A DNA stretch of 9,747 nt from JACDAN01 sp035535195. Its GTDB lineage: Bacteria; Actinomycetota; Thermoleophilia; Gaiellales; Gaiellaceae. Shown in pieces: positions 1 through 4,931 of this stretch. Under the pieces are notes generated by a model. The model was not told the DNA's origin, did no database searches, and worked only from the letters and a program-made list of their open reading frames with translations. Made by a program: the position numbers and the translations under genes. The first letter of the stretch is position 1. Every line of letters starts with the position of its first letter. Location of the stretch: assembly GCA_035535195.1 (NCBI GenBank), contig DATLQK010000065.1, positions 1 to 9,747 of the forward strand. Direction: 5' to 3'.

Positions 1-30
1 CCGCTCGGCGGTGGGGCCGACGCTGCTCAT
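1..30 (-). CDS. N-terminal fragment of an unidentified protein (runs off the window)
   Basis: An ATG read on the minus strand at 28-30 opens ten codons, MSSVGPTAER, to the window edge. There is too little sequence to assign a family. Support for a real start comes from upstream: a GAGG lies five bases before the ATG, and a TATATT hexamer lies nine bases before it, with a possible -35 further back. The gene would follow the YchF-like gene on the same strand but would have its own promoter. It could also be a chance ATG; the rest of the reading frame lies outside the window. Confidence 0.35.
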   Translation of the reverse strand, partial: MSSVGPTAER

Positions 31-39
31 CGAGGCCTC

Positions 40-70
40 AATATAGGTTCCACGCCGTTTGAGTTGTCAT
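40..70 (-). promoter_or_regulatory. candidate sigma-70-type promoter for the left-edge gene
   Basis: On the minus strand, ATGACA (positions 65-70, five of six to TTGACA) is followed after 19 bases by TATATT (positions 40-45, five of six to TATAAT). The spacer is at the long end of the usual range. Transcription would begin about seven bases past the -10, only about three bases before the ATG at 30, so the message would be nearly leaderless. It stands out because this AT-rich patch lies in otherwise very GC-rich sequence. Confidence 0.4.
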
Positions 71-89
71 GAACCGGGGGGTTGATCGG

Positions 90-992
90 TTAGACGTTAA
101 ACCGGATGTTCAGGACGTCGCCGTCCTGGACGACGTAGGCCTTCCCCTCGAGGCGCTGGAGCCCGCGTCTCGCAGCCTCGGCGTGTGACCCGGTCTCGAC
201 GAGATCGTTCCAGCGGATCACCTCGCAGCGGATGAACCCACGCGCCATGTCCGTGTGGATCCCCGCCGCCGCCTCGAGCGCCGAGCGTCCGCGCCGAAGC
301 GTCCACGCCCGGGCCTCGTTCTCCCCCACGGTGAAGAAGACGACGAGGTCGAGAACCCGTGCGAGCCGGCGGATCACGTCCTCCAGCGCAGAGGTTCCGC
401 CGTCACGGAACTGCGCCGCCTCCGCCTCGGGCAGCTCGCGGAGCTCGGCCTCCATCGCAAGGTCGACCCCGCCCGGGCCGTTCACGATCGGGATCAACGG
501 GAGCGCGGTGAGCGGCTCGAGCTCCTTGGGCAGCTCGCCCGGCCAGTCCCGGACGAGGCGCTCCTCGTCGATATGCGCGAGCAGGGACTCGAGCGCCTCG
601 ACCTGGAGGCGCAGTTCGGGGTCGCCCGACTTCGCCTCCTTGCGTACCCGCTCGAGCCGGCGCTCCACATGGTCGCGGTCGGCGACGAGCAGCTCGAGCT
701 CGAGCCCCTCGAGGTCCGCCTCGTCTCGCACGACGGCGAGGAGCGCGTCTGCGCGCCGAACGCCGCCGAGCTGGGCCGCCGCCGTCCCTGGCACGTCGAT
801 CAGGCGGATCGTCGCCGGCGTCTGCTTCGCCGACCCCACGACGTCCGCGAGCGCCGTGAGCCGCTCGTCCGGGATCGAGGCGATGCCGACGTGCGGGATG
901 CCGTACCCCTCGGGAACGAGCGCTGTGAGCGCGGTGAAGAGCGTCGTCTTGCCGGACCCCGGCGGGCCGACGATCCCGACGTCGAGTGCCAT
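90..992 (-). CDS. divergent, shortened YchF/OLA1-type GTPase
   Basis: The 300-residue product belongs to the YchF branch of Obg-related P-loop GTPases. The C-terminal half is diagnostic: a TGS-type domain from about residue 215 (FFTVGENEARAWTLRRG, GIHTD, RGFIRCEVI) ends in the family signature YVVQDGDVLNIRFNV. The N-terminal half has a P-loop GPPGSGKT (9-16) and a G3-like DVPG (66-69). KEAKSGD (118-124) matches the helical region of the family. It is about 60 residues shorter than typical YchF (about 363). The glycine-rich stretch after G3 is missing, the NxxE G4 motif has become NGPG (171-174), and no SAK-type G5 is visible. Nucleotide specificity and activity are therefore uncertain. The ATG start lies nine bases after the sigma-factor stop, so the two are probably co-transcribed. 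It may be a paralogue of a canonical ychF elsewhere in the genome. Confidence 0.82.
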   Translation of the reverse strand: MALDVGIVGPPGSGKTTLFTALTALVPEGYGIPHVGIASIPDERLTALADVVGSAKQTPATIRLIDVPGTAAAQLGGVRRADALLAVVRDEADLEGLELELLVADRDHVERRLERVRKEAKSGDPELRLQVEALESLLAHIDEERLVRDWPGELPKELEPLTALPLIPIVNGPGGVDLAMEAELRELPEAEAAQFRDGGTSALEDVIRRLARVLDLVVFFTVGENEARAWTLRRGRSALEAAAGIHTDMARGFIRCEVIRWNDLVETGSHAEAARRGLQRLEGKAYVVQDGDVLNIRFNV

Positions 993-1001
993 CCGGGCTT
1001 T

Positions 1002-1583
1002 CTAGCGAGTCACGTGCTTTTGCAGCGACGCGAGCGCGCGGTGCTGGAGCGACTTCACGGCCCCCTCGGTCTTGCCCAGGATCGCCGCGGCCTCCCCGTT
1101 CGAGAAGCGGAAGACGAACTTCAACGTCAGCACCTGGCGCTGCTCGGGCGAGAGCCGGTCGATCAGCTCGAGCATGCTCGTCTGGCCCAGCGAGGCGAGC
1201 GCCTGCTCCTCCGCCGAGGTCTCCTCCCCGGTTTCCGGCACCGTCTCTTCCGGCTGCCAACGCTTGTTCGCGCGAAAGTGGTCCATCGCGAGGTTGTGCG
1301 CGATCCGGAAGAGCCAGGCGGAGAAGGGCACCGAGCGCCACTGAAACCGGCCGATCGCCTCGAGCATCTTCACGAAGGTCTGCGTCGTCAGGTCCTCGGC
1401 GTCGTGGCGGCTCCCGACGCTCAGGTGCAGGTAGCTGTAGATCCGGTCGAAGTGGAGGAGGTAGAGCTCCTCGAGCGCGGTCCGGTCGCCTGCCTGCGCG
1501 CGCTCGACGAGGCCGCGGACGCGTCCGTTCTCGTCGCGTCGCCTGGAGGCAGGCTCCGCCGCAAGGCCGTTTGAGGGCATCAC
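1002..1583 (-). CDS. ECF-type RNA polymerase sigma factor
   Basis: This 193-residue protein has only the two domains of ECF sigma factors. Sigma region 2 spans about residues 36-107, with DAEDLTTQTFVKML and FSAWLFRIAHNLAMDHFR (regions 2.2-2.4, core binding and -10 recognition). Sigma region 4 spans about 137-190, with the helix-turn-helix SNGEAAAILGKTEGAVKSL. It would direct polymerase to a dedicated set of promoters. The start is bounded by an in-frame stop at 1599-1601. Two adjacent starts remain, GTG (1581-1583) and ATG (1578-1580). A GGAGG at 1584-1588 abuts the GTG and lies three bases from the ATG, so the ATG is slightly favoured. No anti-sigma gene is adjacent: downstream is the YchF-like GTPase, and upstream, across a 71-base gap, a DUF3107-like gene. 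The ECF subgroup was not assigned. Confidence 0.93.
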   Translation of the reverse strand: MMPSNGLAAEPASRRRDENGRVRGLVERAQAGDRTALEELYLLHFDRIYSYLHLSVGSRHDAEDLTTQTFVKMLEAIGRFQWRSVPFSAWLFRIAHNLAMDHFRANKRWQPEETVPETGEETSAEEQALASLGQTSMLELIDRLSPEQRQVLTLKFVFRFSNGEAAAILGKTEGAVKSLQHRALASLQKHVTR

Positions 1584-1617
1584 CCTCCGATGCCCGGGTC
1601 ACCGTCGGACCTAACTA

Positions 1618-1638
1618 GAGACGAGTCGGTCTCGTCTC
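1618..1638. terminator. perfect 8-bp inverted repeat, possible terminator or leader hairpin
   Basis: GAGACGAG (1618-1625) and CTCGTCTC (1631-1638) are exact reverse complements separated by the five-base loop TCGGT. The element sits in the 71-base gap between the DUF3107-like stop (1655) and the sigma-factor start (1583). On the minus strand no T-run follows it, so it is not a classical Rho-independent terminator. It could end or attenuate the upstream transcript, stabilise a 3' end, or be a dyad operator for the sigma gene. Confidence 0.45.
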
Positions 1639-1654
1639 CACGCCGCGTCCTCTA

Positions 1655-1885
1655 CTACGCCACGAAGCCCAGGCGACCTTCGCGGGCGAAGCGCTTCAGG
1701 TAGACGACCTTCTCGAGCGCGACCGTATAGTGGCCGTCCTCGGCGTCGAGGCGGAGCGTTCCGTCCCGAGCGGCGTCGAGTGCGCCCTCGAGGTCGTCGG
1801 CTGCGGCCGCCGTCACGAGCGCGCTCATGATCTGGCTGCCCTCGAAGCCGATCTCGATCCGGGTGTCGTGCTCCGCGCTAGCCAT
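1655..1885 (-). CDS. small DUF3107-like protein
   Basis: The 76-residue protein resembles, from memory, the actinobacterial DUF3107 family (such as the mycobacterial Rv3208A product). Shared features are an early RIEIGF strand (residues 9-14), a middle TLRLDAEDGHYTVAL and a closing RLGF. Function is unknown. There is no signal peptide or membrane segment, so it is probably a small cytoplasmic fold. The ATG start overlaps the end of the methylmalonyl-CoA epimerase gene by eight bases (ATGGCTAG), which indicates translational coupling. A GGTGG lies four bases upstream. The family call rests on pattern and length only, without alignment; the reading frame itself is convincing because of its tight fit in the operon. 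Confidence 0.65.
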   Translation of the reverse strand: MASAEHDTRIEIGFEGSQIMSALVTAAAADDLEGALDAARDGTLRLDAEDGHYTVALEKVVYLKRFAREGRLGFVA

Positions 1886-2282
1886 CCGCCACCAGCTCCG
1901 AGAGTACCCCGTGGACGGACTCCGGGTGCACGAAGGCGACCTGCAGGCCGAACAGCCCCTCGTGTGGCTGCTCGTCGATCAGGTGCGCCCCGCGCGCCGC
2001 GAGGTCGCTCAGCGCCGCCGGGAGGTCCACCACGGCGTAGGCGACGTGGTGCATCCCCTGCCCACGCTTGGCGAGGAACCGCCCGACCGGCGTGTTTTCC
2101 CCGAGCGGCGTGACGAGCTCGACGCGGCTCGCCCCCAACCGCACGGCCGCGGCCTCGACGCCCTGGCTGGGAACCGCGTTCCGGCGCTCGACGGTGCCGC
2201 CGAACAGCCGCTCGTACGTCGCCACCGCATCGTCGAGGTCCTCGACGGCGACGCCGAGATGGTGGATTCGGAGCGCCTCCAC
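1878..2282 (-). CDS. mce: methylmalonyl-CoA epimerase (VOC family)
   Basis: This enzyme interconverts (S)- and (R)-methylmalonyl-CoA, linking propionyl-CoA carboxylation to the B12-dependent mutase and succinyl-CoA. The 134-residue length and motif order fit the family: HHLGVAVEDLDDA (7-19), SQGVEAA (39-45), SRVELVTP (52-59), GQGMHHVAY (74-82) and HPESVHGVLSEL (119-130). By alignment from memory, the expected metal ligands are H8, E55, H79 and E129. The family commonly has a Glu before QGV, where this protein has Ser39. An in-frame stop at 2298-2300, which is also the FtsH-like stop, bounds the start and leaves the GTG at 2280-2282 as the start, with GGAG very close upstream. It lies 15 bases after the FtsH-like gene and overlaps the DUF3107-like gene by eight bases. 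No carboxylase or mutase subunit is in the window. Another VOC-family activity is possible but less likely. Confidence 0.85.
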   Translation of the reverse strand: MEALRIHHLGVAVEDLDDAVATYERLFGGTVERRNAVPSQGVEAAAVRLGASRVELVTPLGENTPVGRFLAKRGQGMHHVAYAVVDLPAALSDLAARGAHLIDEQPHEGLFGLQVAFVHPESVHGVLSELVADG

Positions 2283-2297
2283 GCTCCGGGATGCTAG

Positions 2298-3821
2298 TTA
2301 GGCGTTCTCGCGCTGCGGGAGGACGCGGATCGTCCCCACCGTCTCGCTCGAGCGCGACTCGGGCGCCACGTCCGCCAGGAGGTGTTGCAACTCCGCGCGG
2401 TTCAGGGTCTCCTTGTCCAGAAGCGCGCCGGCGACGCGGTCGAGCGCAGAACGGTGCTTCTCGAGCAGCCGGATCGACTCCCCGTACGCGCCGTCGGTCA
2501 GGAGCGCCTGCTCCTTGTCGCGGAGGCGCTTCGTCTCCTCGGAGAGGGCGTAGTTGTCGGCGCGCATCGTCCGGGAGACGACCTCCTCGGACATGCCGTA
2601 CTCGAAGACCATCGCGCGCGCGAGCGTGGTGACCTTCTCGAGGTCGTTCGCGGCGCCGTTCGTGACCCGCCCGAAGACGACCTGCTCGGCCGCCCGGCCG
2701 GCGAGCCCGATCTTCATCCAGTCGATCAGCTCCTCGCGCGTGTGGAGGTAGCGGTCCTCGTCCGGCAGGTGGAACGTGTAACCGAGCGCGTCGCCGCGGG
2801 CGACGATCGTGGCCTTCTGGACCGGGTCGCCCATCAGGTAGGCCATCACGGCGTGTCCGGCCTCGTGGTAGGCGAGGATCCGCTTCTCCTTCTCGGTGAC
2901 GACGCGCTTCTGCTGGAGCCCTGCCACGACGCGCTCCATCGCCGCCTCGAAGTTCGCGTGCGTGACGTCGTTGCGCCCCTCGCGGCCGGCGAAGATCGCG
3001 GCCTCGTTGCAGACGTTGGCGAGGTCGGCGCCCGTGAGCCCGGCGGTCTGGCGCGCGACGATGTGGAGGTCGACGCCGTCGGCGAGCGGCTTCCCGCGCG
3101 TGTGCACCTTGAGGATCGCCTCCCGGCCGGCGAGGTCGGGCGAGGAGACGAGGATCTGGCGGTCGAAGCGTCCGGGACGCAGGAGCGCCGGGTCGAGATC
3201 GCCGAGGCGGTTGGAGGCGCCCATCACGATCACCTGGCCCTCGCTCTTGTTGAAGCCGTCCAGCTCGACGAGCAGCTGGTTCAGCGTCTGGTCGTGCTCG
3301 CGGTTGAAGCTCTGCCCGCTGCGCTTCATCCCGACGGCGTCGAGCTCGTCGATGAAGACGATCGCCGGTGCGTCGGTCCGCGCCTGCTCGAAGAGCTTCC
3401 GGATCCGCGCCGCGCCGAGGCCGGCGAACATCTCTACGAAGGCAGACGCGCTCTGGGAGTAGAAGCTCGCGCCCGACTCGTGCGCGACTGCCTTGGCGAG
3501 CAGCGTCTTCCCGGTGCCCGGCGGGCCGTAGAGGAGGATCCCCTTGGGGACGCGAGCGCCGAGCCGCTCGAAACGCCTCGGGTCGCGCAGGAAGTCGACG
3601 ACCTCGCGCATCTCCGCCTTGGCCTCGTCCAGGCCCGCGACTTCGTCCCACGTCACCGCTGAGCGCGACGTCGGCTTCACGTGGGTCGTCTTCACCCGCG
3701 GCATCAGCTGGAGGCTGCGCCACAGGAGATAGATGATCATCGCGAACATCATGATCGGGAGCCAGACGAAGGCGATATCCCCGATCGCGCGCAGCACTCC
3801 GAGTGGGTCGGACGGCATCAC
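2298..3821 (-). CDS. FtsH-type membrane AAA+ zinc metalloprotease with a minimal N-terminus
   Basis: FtsH proteases use ATP to extract and degrade membrane and unstable soluble proteins. This 507-residue member has one hydrophobic segment (about residues 13-34) followed by basic residues, which predicts an N-out single-pass anchor. Next comes the AAA+ module: Walker A GPPGTGKT (99-106), pore loop MFAGLG (131-136), Walker B VFIDELD (155-161) and the SRH-like RPGRFDRQ (215-222). The M41 peptidase domain follows, with zinc motif HEAGH (319-323) and probable third ligand D393 in NGAANDLEK. All catalytic elements look intact. Typical FtsH is over 600 residues, with two membrane segments flanking a periplasmic domain that is absent here. 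A stop at 3828-3830 bounds the start. GTG (3819-3821) and ATG (3816-3818) are adjacent choices, with no strong ribosome binding site. It is the first gene of the leftward operon and is probably an additional paralogue, not the main FtsH. Confidence 0.92.
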   Translation of the reverse strand: MMPSDPLGVLRAIGDIAFVWLPIMMFAMIIYLLWRSLQLMPRVKTTHVKPTSRSAVTWDEVAGLDEAKAEMREVVDFLRDPRRFERLGARVPKGILLYGPPGTGKTLLAKAVAHESGASFYSQSASAFVEMFAGLGAARIRKLFEQARTDAPAIVFIDELDAVGMKRSGQSFNREHDQTLNQLLVELDGFNKSEGQVIVMGASNRLGDLDPALLRPGRFDRQILVSSPDLAGREAILKVHTRGKPLADGVDLHIVARQTAGLTGADLANVCNEAAIFAGREGRNDVTHANFEAAMERVVAGLQQKRVVTEKEKRILAYHEAGHAVMAYLMGDPVQKATIVARGDALGYTFHLPDEDRYLHTREELIDWMKIGLAGRAAEQVVFGRVTNGAANDLEKVTTLARAMVFEYGMSEEVVSRTMRADNYALSEETKRLRDKEQALLTDGAYGESIRLLEKHRSALDRVAGALLDKETLNRAELQHLLADVAPESRSSETVGTIRVLPQRENA

Positions 3822-3846
3822 TCGCGCCTATCGGCAGCGAGAGCCA

Positions 3847-3864
3847 GGTCCTGAAGTCGGAACC
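3847..3864. promoter_or_regulatory. imperfect dyad in the divergent intergenic region, possible operator
   Basis: The 75-base region between the FtsH-like gene (leftward) and the nicotinamidase-like gene (rightward) must hold promoters for both. GGTCCTGA (3847-3854) and TCGGAACC (3857-3864) form inverted half-sites, matching at six of eight positions around a two-base centre. This is the size and symmetry of a dimeric repressor site, but no regulator is encoded nearby and a chance match is quite possible. Confidence 0.2.
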
Positions 3865-3884
3865 GTCGGGCGAGCCCTCGACCC

Positions 3885-3890
3885 TAGACT
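3885..3890 (+). promoter_or_regulatory. -10 element TAGACT placed for a leaderless transcript
   Basis: TAGACT matches the TANNNT pattern at its key positions and ends exactly six bases before the GTG start at 3897. Transcription would therefore begin at or next to the start codon. No ribosome binding site precedes this GTG, as expected for a leaderless message, a common arrangement in actinobacteria. No convincing -35 hexamer is visible 16-19 bases upstream. The same geometry recurs at the right end of the window. Confidence 0.4.
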
Positions 3891-3896
3891 GACGCG

Positions 3897-4931
3897 GTGC
3901 GCGAGCTCCCGCTCCCGCCCCACTTCGACCCCGACCGCGTCGGGGAGGTCTGGCGCGTGCCCTACGAGGAGCGCGCCCGCTCAGCCGTCGCCTGGGCCGA
4001 GGAGCACGAGCTCCGCCCGGCGGCGGACGACGCCTTCCGCGTCTGCCTCGTCGTCGTCGACGTCCAGAACACGTTCTGCATCCCGGAGTTCGAGCTCTTC
4101 GTCGCGGGTCGCTCGGGCAGCGGGGCCGTGGACGACAACCGCCGGCTGTGCGAGTTCGTCTATCGCAATCTCGGGACGATCGGCGAGGTCGTCCCGACCC
4201 TCGACACGCATCGAGCGCTGCAGGTCTTCCACGCGCTCTGGCTGGTGGACGGGGAGGGCCGGCATCCGGAGCCCTACACGCTCGTCTCGCCGGAGGATGT
4301 CGAGACCGGACGATGGCGCGTCAACCCGGAGGCGGTCGAGAGCGTCGGCTTCGAGGCGGACTACGCGCAGCGGCAGCTCCTTCACTACACGCGGAAGCTG
4401 GCGGAGAGCGGCAAGTACAACCTGACGATCTGGCCGTACCACGCGCTACTCGGTGGAATCGGCCACGCCCTCGTCGCCTCCGTGGAGGAGGCGATCTTCT
4501 TCCACACCGTCGCGCGGTCGAGTCAGCCGGACTTCCAGCCGAAGGGCGAGAACCCGCTCACCGAGCACTACTCGGTCTTCGGGCCGGAGGTGACGGTGGG
4601 CCCGGACGGCGAGACGATCGCCGGCCTCAACGAGGCGCTGATCCAGGAGCTTATGGGCTTCGACGCCGTGATCGTCGCCGGGCAGGCGAAGAGCCACTGC
4701 GTCGCCTGGACGATCGACGACCTGCTCGAGGGCGACGACGAGCGCGAGCGCGCGCTCGCGCCGCGCACCTACCTGCTCGAGGACTGCACCTCGCCCGTCG
4801 TCGTACCGGGGATGGACTACACGGAGGAGGCGGAAGCCGCCTTCGAGCGCTTCGCCGCTGCCGGGATGCACGTCGTCCGGTCGACCGAGCCGATCTCGAG
4901 CTGGCCGGGGATCCCGGCGATCGTCAGGTGA
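3897..4931 (+). CDS. isochorismatase-fold cysteine hydrolase, probable nicotinamidase
   Basis: The likely reaction is nicotinamide to nicotinate plus ammonia. The 344-residue protein carries the motif order of the nicotinamidase/isochorismatase superfamily: D55 in LVVVDVQNTF, a DxH metal motif D103/H105, WPYH with H182 as probable third metal ligand, K216 in QPKGENPLTEHYSVFG, and C268 in VAGQAKSHCV. D55/K216/C268 would be the catalytic triad. Usual nicotinamidases are about 180-220 residues. This one has about 47 extra residues at the N-terminus and a long insertion between the DxH and WPYH motifs, so it belongs to a large-form subfamily whose substrate is less certain. The convergent neighbour is nicotinate phosphoribosyltransferase, the next step of nicotinamide salvage, and the stops overlap by eight bases. 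The GTG start is the first in the frame after the divergent region, has no ribosome binding site and sits six bases after a -10-like element. Ureidoacrylate or other amide substrates cannot be excluded. Confidence 0.8.
   Translation: MRELPLPPHFDPDRVGEVWRVPYEERARSAVAWAEEHELRPAADDAFRVCLVVVDVQNTFCIPEFELFVAGRSGSGAVDDNRRLCEFVYRNLGTIGEVVPTLDTHRALQVFHALWLVDGEGRHPEPYTLVSPEDVETGRWRVNPEAVESVGFEADYAQRQLLHYTRKLAESGKYNLTIWPYHALLGGIGHALVASVEEAIFFHTVARSSQPDFQPKGENPLTEHYSVFGPEVTVGPDGETIAGLNEALIQELMGFDAVIVAGQAKSHCVAWTIDDLLEGDDERERALAPRTYLLEDCTSPVVVPGMDYTEEAEAAFERFAAAGMHVVRSTEPISSWPGIPAIVR

Noticed and set aside
72..83. AACC-GGGG-GGTT inverted repeat after the YchF-like stop, as a terminator
   Set aside because: The stem is only four base pairs with no T-run; too weak to call.
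255..1574. 439-residue plus-strand open frame antisense to the YchF-like and sigma genes
   Set aside because: Composition is typical of an antisense shadow (Arg, Leu, Val, Glu-rich, no domain). The sense-strand genes show clear family motifs.
2382..3662. 426-residue plus-strand open frame antisense to the FtsH-like gene
   Set aside because: No motif or ribosome binding site; it mirrors the codon bias of the protease gene.
1825..3723. 632-residue open frame on the minus strand over the protease, epimerase and DUF3107 genes
   Set aside because: It is Arg/Pro/Gly-rich with no recognisable motif and crosses three convincing genes in another frame; long shadow frames are expected at this GC content.
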